From the IMG/VR virus record IMGVR_UViG_3300031918_000110, positions 1 to 31,358 of that record: a DNA stretch of 31,358 nucleotides. One strand, given 5' to 3'. Below are positions 20,995 through 27,396 of this stretch, piece by piece. Each line of letters begins with the position of its first letter. Position 1 is the stretch's first letter. Both the position numbers and the translations under genes were made by a program. This DNA comes from a virus. The notes beneath the pieces are model-generated. The model was not told where the DNA came from. It ran no database searches and worked only from the letters and a program-made list of their open reading frames with translations.

Positions 20995-21237
20995 TTAATC
21001 CCTTGGAACAATGAAGATTTGAAGATTCAAGGATGCGCATAGGCGCTCAAGCGAATCAATGCGGGTGGTCGAATTTCCTGCGAGGTAGTTTCTGATATTG
21101 GATGGATCAAGCTGTGCTGATTTGCAAATGGAGGATACGGTAAACCCGCTGGAATTTACGTGCCTCAATAGCATCTGGCGAACGGTGTTCCATGTCTGTT
21201 CTTGGTATGTGAATGGTGGTCTTGGCATATCAATCAT
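20995..21237 (-). CDS. Small helix-turn-helix protein, Xre-like
   Basis: An 80-residue protein. SSICKSAQLDPSNIRNYLAG is a classical helix-turn-helix, and DSLERLCASLNLQIFIVPRD is the usual closing helix and strand of small Cro/CI-type domains. There is no C-terminal oligomerisation or protease domain, so it is more Cro-like than CI-like. The ribosome site is weak; the gene starts 12 bases after the previous stop and may depend on coupling. It is the last gene of the leftward early operon. Confidence 0.75.
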   Translation of the reverse strand: MIDMPRPPFTYQEQTWNTVRQMLLRHVNSSGFTVSSICKSAQLDPSNIRNYLAGNSTTRIDSLERLCASLNLQIFIVPRD

Positions 21238-21249
21238 TAGTGCTTAGGT

Positions 21250-21399
21250 TTAGAATCCGAAAATCTGTTTAGCAATAAGGGCAATGAGCACGATAGAGAG
21301 GAAGATATTGAGTCCGATAATCCTCATGTCCATGCTCGCTTGCATTGAATCCATTTTGTTGCGTTTGGCTTGGATTTCTTTCTCTTCCATCGTGCTCAT
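21250..21399 (-). CDS. Small membrane protein, 49 residues
   Basis: AAGGAG stands nine bases before ATG 21399. The first 26 residues are charged and helical (STMEEKEIQAKRNKMDSM), then comes one transmembrane helix (IIGLNIFLSIVLIALIA) and a short basic end. The start lies two bases after the stop of the Bet gene, so it is read with it. A function in superinfection exclusion or host takeover is possible but not shown. Confidence 0.7.
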   Translation of the reverse strand: MSTMEEKEIQAKRNKMDSMQASMDMRIIGLNIFLSIVLIALIAKQIFGF

Positions 21400-21401
21400 T
21401 T

Positions 21402-22112
21402 TTAGTTCTCCTTATTCGCCTTGATTGCCATAACCTTGCGTACTTCGTCGCAGAGCTTCTTCACGCCGTCAAGGTTTGCGAGCTCCCAATCATCCGTACC
21501 GAGTGTAGCGCTAATCAGATCGTCGCTTAGTCCTACTTCGCGAGCTTTCTTGATTGCCTTATATGCGGGTGATTCTTCGACTGTACCCACCTGCGGTTGC
21601 GCTGGTGCCATATGTGGAGGCATTTCGTCCGCAATATATGGGAGTCCACCAAGCTCCTCGGGAAAGCAAAGGCGAAACGATTGGGCAATTGCAACCTTTT
21701 TAAGCATTGTTCTAGGCTTGTCTTTCCACATCTTATTGTTCTGGTCGTACTCGCGCAAACAAACATCCCAGACAAACGGAAACGCCCTATCTTTTCGGTG
21801 AATTGTGACTCTAGCGATAAGATCATCATCCTCTACAAGAGTCTCACATTTCCAGCCGTCAAGGTTTCCAATTCTCTCCGCTCGTTTTAAAAATACTTCG
21901 TATCCAATAATTATGGATAGCTTTGATCCATATGAGATTAGATAAATCTCACGTTTGAGTGGATTTAACCCGAACTCATTTGCAATTTTAACACCCAACT
22001 CGTACTCGTGCTTCTGTAGATTTGGAAATACGATCTGCATCGCTGAATTGATTTCAGCGGGTGACATTGCAGCAATTGCATTGGTTTTCTGTGCTACGAC
22101 TTCTTTAGACAT
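21402..22112 (-). CDS. bet: Single-strand annealing recombinase, Bet/RecT family
   Basis: A 236-residue protein, similar in size to lambda Bet (261). GLNPLKREIYLISYGSKLS, GYEVFLKRAER, GNLDGWKCE and KPRTMLKKVAIAQSFRL are the conserved blocks of the family, followed by FPEELGGLPYIADE. The C-terminal 70 residues are a separate, variable helical domain. Bet binds single-stranded DNA and anneals complementary strands in phage recombination, usually beside an exonuclease. No exonuclease gene is visible here. AGGAGG is seven bases before the ATG. Its start overlaps the end of the upstream coiled-coil gene. Confidence 0.9.
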   Translation of the reverse strand: MSKEVVAQKTNAIAAMSPAEINSAMQIVFPNLQKHEYELGVKIANEFGLNPLKREIYLISYGSKLSIIIGYEVFLKRAERIGNLDGWKCETLVEDDDLIARVTIHRKDRAFPFVWDVCLREYDQNNKMWKDKPRTMLKKVAIAQSFRLCFPEELGGLPYIADEMPPHMAPAQPQVGTVEESPAYKAIKKAREVGLSDDLISATLGTDDWELANLDGVKKLCDEVRKVMAIKANKEN

Positions 22113-23562
22113 TTGAGCCTCCTACGACTGGGAATATTTCAGGGATTGCCATGTACAGAGCTTTCTTTTCGTAGCGGAATGCTTCATAGACGTGCTCACC
22201 TTCAAACTCTGGATCTTTGACGGAATGGATCGCCCTTTCGACTTCCAAACGCCATGCATTGAGCTTGTCCAAGTCTGGGCGGTCGCGCTCTGCCTGTTCG
22301 CGCTCTGCCTGTGCCTTGGCTTCGCGTTCGGATTCCAGACGCGCTTCACGTTCCGCGTCTTCCTTCGCCTTGCGTTCCGCTTCCTGCTTTGCCTTGATTG
22401 CATCCATCTCGGCTTTGAGCTTGGAGTTCTCTGCACGTTCTGCTGCGAGTTCCTTTTCTGTTTCGGCACGTTCGGTATCCGCTTTGGCCTTGGCCTCGTC
22501 GGCAATGCGCTTTTCTTCCGCTTCCCGAGCTTCGCGCTCGATGCGTTCCTTTTCATCAGCAATTCGCTTGGATTCGGCTTCCATCGATTTTTGCTTGTCG
22601 GCCCGCTCTTTGTTCTCTTTCCAGACAGCTACATACTCGTCCCAGATTGCTTCGGTTGCAGTCTGGCACATGTTGTAGTCGAGTGGGCGTACTTCGAGCT
22701 CTTGCATGAGCTCCCAGCGTGCAGCTGTGATTTGCTTCTGCAGTTCCTCTACCTCGCGCTTGATCTGGTCTTGCCGTGCTTCGTAGGCATATTCTTCTCT
22801 CTGGAGTCGCTTCTCTTCGCCCTCGATGATCTTGATTAGCTGTTCCTCCATGTCCTTCGCGGTGCGGGTGATATTTCTCCCAATGTCCGCAAATGACTTG
22901 GCTTTGTTCTGGATGGCGAGACGCTGGGAACGGATGCGCAGGCGGGTTTCACGGACAACCTTACACCCTTCCTTTTCACCATTCACATGTCCAGTAATTG
23001 TGATGGCCTTGGCCTCGTTGGCAAGGTTCTTGATGGTTTCAACGAGTCCTGCGTTCCAGTTGGTGATACGGCTCTCGATGATGGCTACAGGGTTTATTTG
23101 TACCTCTGGCACAACTTCTACACGGTCATCGTATGCAAGGTCGATATCTGGCTGGTTGGTATCAATTCCGGTTTCGGAAGGTGTTCCGGGGATAAATTCC
23201 GCAATGTCGTAAGAGCATGCCAGACACATGTCGTCCTCGGTGTACTCGATTCCGTTGTCGGCATACTTGGCTTTGTATAGATCGATGATCTTGAGGGTTT
23301 CAGCGAGTCCTGCGTTCCATGTAGTAATACGGCTCTTAATAATCGCTACTGGATTTTGTTTTTCATCTATAGATTGATTTTCTTTTGACTCTATAAAATC
23401 TTGGATGTCATACGAGCAAGCTAGAGCCATATCATCTTCTGAGTAGTCCATTGCGCATAATGCGTACTCGGATTCATACTTTCCTATTATAATTAAAGCA
23501 ACAGTTTCGCAGATTCCAGCTTCTAGCATTTGATTTATCGCTTTTTCGTTTTTATTTGTCAT
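22105..23562 (-). CDS. Large coiled-coil protein upstream of Bet (DUF1351-like pattern)
   Basis: A 485-residue protein. The first 170 residues contain an internal duplication: EDDMALACSYDIQDFI and EDDMCLACSYDIAEFI, then NPVAIIKSRITTWNAGL and NPVAIIESRITNWNAGL. Residues about 175-270 (NGEKEGCKVVRETRLRIRSQ onward) resemble the part of RecT-associated phage proteins in which a short beta segment leads into a basic helix. About 150 residues of uninterrupted Glu/Lys/Arg/Ala coiled coil follow, then a short globular end (EGEHVYEAFRYEKKALYMAI). Position next to Bet suggests a role in recombination or DNA end processing. No nuclease motif is seen. Confidence 0.7.
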   Translation of the reverse strand: MTNKNEKAINQMLEAGICETVALIIIGKYESEYALCAMDYSEDDMALACSYDIQDFIESKENQSIDEKQNPVAIIKSRITTWNAGLAETLKIIDLYKAKYADNGIEYTEDDMCLACSYDIAEFIPGTPSETGIDTNQPDIDLAYDDRVEVVPEVQINPVAIIESRITNWNAGLVETIKNLANEAKAITITGHVNGEKEGCKVVRETRLRIRSQRLAIQNKAKSFADIGRNITRTAKDMEEQLIKIIEGEEKRLQREEYAYEARQDQIKREVEELQKQITAARWELMQELEVRPLDYNMCQTATEAIWDEYVAVWKENKERADKQKSMEAESKRIADEKERIEREAREAEEKRIADEAKAKADTERAETEKELAAERAENSKLKAEMDAIKAKQEAERKAKEDAEREARLESEREAKAQAEREQAERDRPDLDKLNAWRLEVERAIHSVKDPEFEGEHVYEAFRYEKKALYMAIPEIFPVVGGSNV

Positions 23563-23578
23563 GGTGATTAGTCCTTTC

Positions 23579-23737
23579 TTACGGTTGGTTTTTATTGAGT
23601 TTGCGTTCGTTTGAAATATTACGGATTACGTCTCTCTGTTCTGTATCATCATCTTGGCTGCATTCATCTTCATCTTCGTTTTCATCTTCGAAATACTGAG
23701 GATCAAAGCATGAGGTGTTTCGTGGTCTGTGGTACAT
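23579..23737 (-). CDS. Small acidic protein, 52 residues
   Basis: The ATG overlaps the stop of the upstream repeat protein (TAATG). The peptide has a basic, Cys-containing start (MYHRPRNTSCFDPQYF), then a strongly acidic run (EDENEDEDECSQDDD) and a basic end. Acidic patches of this kind occur in DNA-mimic inhibitors, but 52 residues with such a split charge could do many things. I recognise no family. Confidence 0.55.
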   Translation of the reverse strand: MYHRPRNTSCFDPQYFEDENEDEDECSQDDDTEQRDVIRNISNERKLNKNQP

Positions 23738-24375
23738 TATTTTATTACCTGACGTTTGTTATCGCTAATGCTGGATTGGATTTCACAAAAACAACCGCTA
23801 ACTATATTTTGTGGCTTTATTTTTGCAGATATTTTTGCATTGCAAGACCAGTCACAAATTTTAATTTTTAATCCAGCAAAAATTCCAAAGCCCTCTCCAG
23901 CTTCGATTCCCAAGCCAGCTTCGATTCCCTCGCCAGCTTCGATGCCCTCGCCAGCTTTGATGCCCTCGCCAGCTTTGATGCCCTCGCCAGCTTTGATGCC
24001 CCGGACAGCTTCGATGCCCAGGACAGCTTCGATTCCCTCGCCAGCTTCGATGCCCCAGCCAGCTTTGATTCCCTCGCCAGCTTCGATGCCCAAGCCAGCT
24101 TTGATTGTTATGGCTACTTTAATATTTCCAGTAACTAAAATTTGTCCAGCAAAGAAAATACTTTCCGTAGTTAAATTACCATCAATCTTTAGTTCTGTTT
24201 TTTCTGATCCGATTTTGTTTAGTAGCCATTCAGCCCAATTGTATTTTTTTTCTCTAGCTAGTCTATCGAGGATATCTTGATATTCGGCATCATCGTTTCC
24301 GATGGCTGATTTGAGCCAATCTAGCCCATTCTTGCAAGCACCTTTATCTTTTATCATTTCGTAATTTATTTTCAT
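23737..24375 (-). CDS. Repeat solenoid protein (GI-E/K-AGE repeats)
   Basis: A 212-residue protein. The first 60 residues are globular (GLDWLKSAIGNDDAEYQ, WAEWLLNKIGSEKTELK). Residues about 85-165 are a run of six-residue units of the type GIEAGE or GIKAGE, so the side chains of Ile and Ala would stack in a beta-solenoid, as in hexapeptide-repeat or pentapeptide-like proteins. A cysteine-containing C-terminal part follows. Similar repeat proteins are common in phages without known function. AAAGGAG precedes the ATG. Confidence 0.75.
   Translation of the reverse strand: MKINYEMIKDKGACKNGLDWLKSAIGNDDAEYQDILDRLAREKKYNWAEWLLNKIGSEKTELKIDGNLTTESIFFAGQILVTGNIKVAITIKAGLGIEAGEGIKAGWGIEAGEGIEAVLGIEAVRGIKAGEGIKAGEGIKAGEGIEAGEGIEAGLGIEAGEGFGIFAGLKIKICDWSCNAKISAKIKPQNIVSGCFCEIQSSISDNKRQVIK
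23880..24110 (-). repeat. 18-bp tandem repeats inside the solenoid gene
   Basis: About a dozen imperfect copies of an 18-base unit (plus strand form CCAGCTTCGATTCCCTCG), each giving one six-residue unit. Copy number is likely to vary by slippage or recombination. Confidence 0.85.
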
Positions 24376-24530
24376 AACGACTCCTTTTTAGCCAGCAACA
24401 AAACAGATGCACCGACAATATCGTCAAATGTTTTGCTTTTCATCGTCTTACAAGCCAAATGCGCTTTTAGTTTGACTACGAGTTCATACGTTGGTTCGCT
24501 GATAGATATTTGTTTTAACTTTATTGCCAT
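24372..24530 (-). CDS. Small protein, 52 residues, first of early operon
   Basis: AAGGAA is eight bases before ATG 24530, and the TGA overlaps the next start (TTATGA). The sequence IKLKQISISEPTYELVVKLK followed by KTFDDIVGASVLLLAK has a strand and two helices, the pattern of antitoxin-like or ribbon-helix-helix proteins (a K-x-I-x-I strand and S-x-TFDDIV helix). It is the first leftward early gene and may be an autoregulator. Confidence 0.6.
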   Translation of the reverse strand: MAIKLKQISISEPTYELVVKLKAHLACKTMKSKTFDDIVGASVLLLAKKESL

Positions 24531-24674
24531 GATTCATTTCCTTGTTTCAACGTTTTACAAATGTAATTGAACGCAGAATAAAAACAAGTGGAAAAATGTG
24601 ATAATAAAACATTTTTATACAATCTTTATATTTGCGTAAAAATCTCGTAAAAATAACGCGAAAATAGTGCAGTC

Positions 24675-24704
24675 TTGTGTTGACTTTGTGGATTTGGTTA
24701 TATT
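24675..24704 (+). promoter_or_regulatory. Candidate promoter of the replication block
   Basis: TTGTGT, 18 bases, TATATT. The -10 is the same word as in the array promoters. The -35 is weak. Confidence 0.45.
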
Positions 24705-24753
24705 TGTGTCTACGCTGTACGAATCTTCGAACATACATACAGCAAAATTTAGA

Positions 24754-24817
24754 ACCGTCCTAGTGTGTCCAAGAAATTGGCAAGGCAATCGAAGAGCCTG
24801 TACAACACTAGGCGGTT
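24754..24817 (+). ncRNA. Structured 5' leader of the replication operon
   Basis: AACCG, T, CCTAGTGT pairs with ACACTAGGCGGTT over 13 bp with one bulged T, enclosing a second small stem (AGGC/GCCT). It lies between the promoter and the first gene. It has no T run, so it is not a terminator; a regulatory leader RNA or a protein-binding site is likely. Confidence 0.45.
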
Positions 24818-24835
24818 TCTTGTATTTGGAGCAAA

Positions 24836-25114
24836 ATGAAAACGCTTGAGCATGAAATCAAAAAGAACGGATATAAGTACACGCAACTACTTCTAGGCGA
24901 AAAGGCTTTTATCTATCGACAAGATTATTTAGACGGAAGGGTTGTTTCCTACGAAGTATTTAAAAGAAAAGAGCACAAACCTTACGAAATCGCTGGTGTT
25001 TATATTGATGGCGGTGAATCTTTCCCATCAAATGAATCATTTGGTAAATGGGCATGGACATATCCAACATACGAGCAGGCATTGATTAAGTATTATGAGA
25101 TTTCAAATGTCTAG
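24836..25114 (+). CDS. Unknown phage protein, 92 residues
   Basis: A Phe/Tyr-rich protein with LEHEIKKNGYKYTQL, then GEKAFIYRQDYLDGRVVSYEVF and PTYEQALIKYY. The pattern (short helix, then strands with Y-x-Y-x-V-F, then a helix with EQAL) is one I have seen in small proteins encoded near phage replication genes; the function is unknown. The start at 24836 has GGAG six bases upstream. Its end overlaps the initiator gene by eight bases. Confidence 0.65.
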   Translation: MKTLEHEIKKNGYKYTQLLLGEKAFIYRQDYLDGRVVSYEVFKRKEHKPYEIAGVYIDGGESFPSNESFGKWAWTYPTYEQALIKYYEISNV

Positions 25115-25862
25115 TGGATGGATAAAGTTGCATAGGCAGATAATAGATAGTGACGATTGGCTGCATGAACAGTTTACTAGGGGGCAGGCATGGGTTGATA
25201 TGCTATTGCTTGCGAACCATGCCGGAAACTCAATAAGAGTTCGTGGAATAATTTTGAACATTGAACGTGGACAACTAGGCTGGAGCGAGGAACGTTTAGC
25301 TAAAAGGTGGAAATGGTCTCGCGGAAAAGCTCGCAGATTTTTTTCTGAATTAGAGTCTAAATCTGTGCAGAGAATAGTACAGCAAAAAAACAACGTAATC
25401 TCAGTAATTACAATACTTAACTACGAAAAGTATCAATCATGCGATACAACAGACGATACAACAGACGATACACCAAACGGACACCAGACGGACACCAAAC
25501 GGTACACTAACAAGAATGATAAGAAGAATAAGAATGATAAGAATGTAAGAATAATACAGACTTTTTACCCTCCAAGTCTAGAATCATGCATTGATCTTTT
25601 CGAGTCAAAAGGATCTGACAAAACAGAAGCAACAAAGTTCTGGGGTCATTACGAGTCAAAGGGATGGAAAGTGGGCAAGGAGCGCATGAAAAGTTTAAAC
25701 GGTGCAATAGTAGGGTGGATAGCTAGAAACGCCACCAGCACCATTAAAACGGCAAATACGAGAGAAACAACACAAGAGCGCATAAACCGAGAAAATATGG
25801 AGAGACTAAAAAAGATGCAACATGACGAACAACTACTTTTTTTAGGTGAACAGCATGACTGA
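25107..25862 (+). CDS. Replication initiator-like protein (replisome organiser type)
   Basis: A 251-residue protein. The first 110 residues (GWIKLHRQIIDSDDW, RGQAWVDMLLLANH, RGQLGWSEERLAKRWKWSRG) match the winged-helix domain of phage replisome organisers and DnaD-like initiators. Next comes an Asp/Thr and Lys/Asn linker of low complexity, and then a C-terminal block with ATKFWGHYESKGWKVG, common in these proteins and in helicase-loader partners. I chose ATG 25107, where the family usually begins, over the in-frame ATG 25095. The linker is encoded by iteron-like repeats, as in lambda O, so the gene may hold the origin it binds. Confidence 0.75.
   Translation: MSSGWIKLHRQIIDSDDWLHEQFTRGQAWVDMLLLANHAGNSIRVRGIILNIERGQLGWSEERLAKRWKWSRGKARRFFSELESKSVQRIVQQKNNVISVITILNYEKYQSCDTTDDTTDDTPNGHQTDTKRYTNKNDKKNKNDKNVRIIQTFYPPSLESCIDLFESKGSDKTEATKFWGHYESKGWKVGKERMKSLNGAIVGWIARNATSTIKTANTRETTQERINRENMERLKKMQHDEQLLFLGEQHD
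25443..25555 (+). repeat. Iteron-like repeats and AT-rich stretch: candidate origin
   Basis: Six head-to-tail units of 11-12 bases (GATACAACAGAC twice, GATACACCAAAC, GGACACCAGAC, GGACACCAAAC, GGTACACTAAC) are followed by a purine-rich, GC-poor run of AAGAATGATAAG words. The arrangement of iterons, then easily melted DNA inside the initiator gene matches the layout of the lambda origin. Confidence 0.5.
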
Positions 25863-26337
25863 CAAACAGAAGAAAATCTCAACACTAAAGAGCCTAATCT
25901 CTAAATGGCACATCATTAGACAAAAGTCTGTTCCTTTAGAGCACCTTCTGTATGCTATGGCAGAGGATATTGAGAGCGGTATACCTACCGTACCAGTTGA
26001 TAAGGTTTATGCGTGCTGGATGGATGCAAAGAGCCAAAGTGACTTTATGCCGATGGATGGCGCTCTAAATGAGTCATGGAAGCGAATGGATACGACTGTT
26101 AATATCGCAAATGGAAGAATCGAGTATAAACCGACTCACTCATGCAAGTATTGCCCTGTTGTGGCGTTACGTCTTGGGGTAACTCCACCAGAGGAAACAG
26201 AAGGGGAAAGTCGCAAGGCAAGTGAGCCACCAGACAGCCAAGAAATACAATGCGTACTGGCTACCGTTGGAAAAGATAAGATTATATTTGAGTACTGGAA
26301 TACTAACGAAAAGTCACCATATAGGGGTATGTTATGA
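25855..26337 (+). CDS. Unknown protein of the replication block
   Basis: A 160-residue protein from ATG 25855, which overlaps the previous stop region (a GTG at 25846 is the alternative). The N-terminal half is helical (KKISTLKSLISKWHIIRQKSV, then EHLLYAMAEDIE); SCKYCP near residue 105 is a C-x2-C that might bind zinc, and a Glu/Ser/Pro linker follows. The C-terminal 40 residues are short strands. Its position between the initiator and terminase blocks suggests a DNA-related function. I recognise no family. Confidence 0.6.
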   Translation: MTDKQKKISTLKSLISKWHIIRQKSVPLEHLLYAMAEDIESGIPTVPVDKVYACWMDAKSQSDFMPMDGALNESWKRMDTTVNIANGRIEYKPTHSCKYCPVVALRLGVTPPEETEGESRKASEPPDSQEIQCVLATVGKDKIIFEYWNTNEKSPYRGML

Positions 26338-26525
26338 AAATTATACACGCGAAGATAGGAAATAAACTGTACAGGATTGAGAAAGGGAAATGCACTAACT
26401 GCGCATTCTATGCTAAAACCGATCCATTTTGGAAATGTAATCCACCAGATAAATTCCCGAGTTGCGTTCTTGATTCGCAAACAGGATTTTACACTAATTA
26501 CATATGGAAGCTAATTTTTGCGTAA
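26334..26525 (+). CDS. Small cysteine-rich phage protein
   Basis: A 63-residue protein starting on the previous stop (ATGA). KCTNCAFY, then KCNPP, SCVLD and an aromatic end with YIWK give four cysteines in a C-x2-C...C...C order. This matches a common class of small phage proteins, probably zinc-binding or metal-stabilised, with no known function. It is the last gene of the replication block. Confidence 0.65.
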   Translation: MKIIHAKIGNKLYRIEKGKCTNCAFYAKTDPFWKCNPPDKFPSCVLDSQTGFYTNYIWKLIFA

Positions 26526-26528
26526 TTA

Positions 26529-26565
26529 GTGTATATTTAGAATAATACGAGGTACTAATATACGC
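26529..26565. promoter_or_regulatory. Paired GCGTATATTAG-type motifs, one inverted
   Basis: GTGTATATTTAG on the plus strand at 26529-26540 and an exact inverted copy CTAATATACGC at 26555-26565, touching ATG 26566. Between them lies TAATACGAGGTA with the ribosome-site word GAGG. Confidence 0.5.
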
Positions 26566-26985
26566 ATGATTCCACTTGACGACATGATACGAGAAGCGCG
26601 GAAAATGACAGGGCATAGCCTTGATATTCAAACCTCGCGCATCATGTCAATGCACTATGGATTGCACGTCGGAATAGCTAGGGTAGTCGATAAGCGTCAC
26701 CCTAAGTTCCTTGTATCATGGTGTGAGGTGGTGTCGTATATGTTCCATGCGTTTCCGATCCTGTTGGTTGAATGGGATGCGGAAAAGGGTAAAGCATCTA
26801 CTTGCTGGCGTAAGATTACGCTAAGGCTGATCCGTAACGAGGTAACATACTCATGTATGGTAGGATCTGTTCGGGTTCCAGAGCGCGCCATAGGGCGGTT
26901 TAAACGCGAATCGCATGAGTCAGCGGATGCGGTGAATGAAATTGATAAGCACGAGTATTTGAAACGGTCGTATAAACGGGGTTAA
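26566..26985 (+). CDS. Unknown protein upstream of terminase
   Basis: A 139-residue protein. The N-terminal part is helical (DDMIREARKMTGHSL), then a beta-rich part (KFLVSWCEVVSYMFHAFPILLVEWD, CWRKITLRLIRNEVTYSCMV) and a charged end. Basic residues are frequent. It stands just before the small terminase, where phages often have transcription activators of late genes, a possibility I cannot test. GAGG is ten bases before the ATG. Confidence 0.6.
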   Translation: MIPLDDMIREARKMTGHSLDIQTSRIMSMHYGLHVGIARVVDKRHPKFLVSWCEVVSYMFHAFPILLVEWDAEKGKASTCWRKITLRLIRNEVTYSCMVGSVRVPERAIGRFKRESHESADAVNEIDKHEYLKRSYKRG

Positions 26986-26987
26986 TG

Positions 26988-26998
26988 GCGTATATTAG
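26988..26998 (+). promoter_or_regulatory. GCGTATATTAG motif before terminase
   Basis: Third exact copy, again three bases before a start codon (ATG 27002). No Shine-Dalgarno is present. Confidence 0.6.
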
Positions 26999-27001
26999 GG
27001 A

Positions 27002-27394
27002 ATGGCAATACAACGAAAAGAACCGTTTGGAAGACCTACCCTATACAAACCCGAATACTGCGAACAGATTGTAGAGTTCGGTAAACGTGGTGAAACATTT
27101 GTTTGCTTTGCTGCCGAAATTGGCGTATGTAGGGATACGATCTCAGAATGGGCAGCTAAATATCAAGACTTTTCCTTAGCTTTGAAACAAGCTAAAATTT
27201 GCGCAGAAACGTACTTTATTAGACTTGGAACAAAGGCATGTGGAGGGGATCAAACCCTTAATTTCACCGCCATCAAATTCTTTCTTGCCGCTGCTCATGG
27301 GTGGCGAGATAAAGACACTGCAGTAACTAACATCATTGTTGGAGACCAGAAGAAAGACGTTTCTTTCCCTACATTAGACGAACCACCAGCATAA
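27002..27394 (+). CDS. Terminase small subunit
   Basis: A 130-residue protein. The N-terminal GRPTLYKPEYCEQIVEFGKRG is the typical opening of one class of small terminase subunits, then EIGVCRDTISEWAAKY is the helix-turn-helix. A helix follows with ETYFIRLGTKAC and FTAIKFFLAAAHGWRDK, the usual motif in which an Ala-rich helix ends in W-R-D/E. It recognises the packaging site. Two bases separate it from the large subunit. Confidence 0.85.
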   Translation: MAIQRKEPFGRPTLYKPEYCEQIVEFGKRGETFVCFAAEIGVCRDTISEWAAKYQDFSLALKQAKICAETYFIRLGTKACGGDQTLNFTAIKFFLAAAHGWRDKDTAVTNIIVGDQKKDVSFPTLDEPPA

Positions 27395-27396
27395 TA

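Larger units (their letters stand above)
24531..24835. promoter_or_regulatory. Divergent control region between early blocks
   Basis: 305 bases without a gene. It is AT-rich and has the repeated word CGTAAAAAT (near 24633-24655, with a nearby inverted GCG/CGC) that could be an operator, a candidate rightward promoter at 24675-24704, and a stem-loop before the first rightward gene. A leftward promoter is expected here, but I cannot name its boxes with confidence. Confidence 0.55.

Noticed and set aside
22192-22839. 215-residue Phe/Leu-rich ORF antisense to the coiled-coil gene
   Set aside because: It is the complement of a Glu/Lys/Arg/Ala-rich coiled coil, which always yields such hydrophobic shadows.
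23880-24110. Regular short repeats that could suggest a CRISPR array
   Set aside because: The unit is 18 bases, head-to-tail without spacers, and keeps one reading frame of a protein with a ribosome site.
24547-24738. 63-residue leftward ORF in the divergent control region
   Set aside because: It is Lys/Arg/Phe/Tyr-rich from AT-rich DNA, lacks a ribosome site, and covers promoter and operator-like sequences.
24754-24817. A seventh complete attC
   Set aside because: It has a stem with a bulged base but no RYYYAAC or GTTRRRY cores and no cassette gene beside it.
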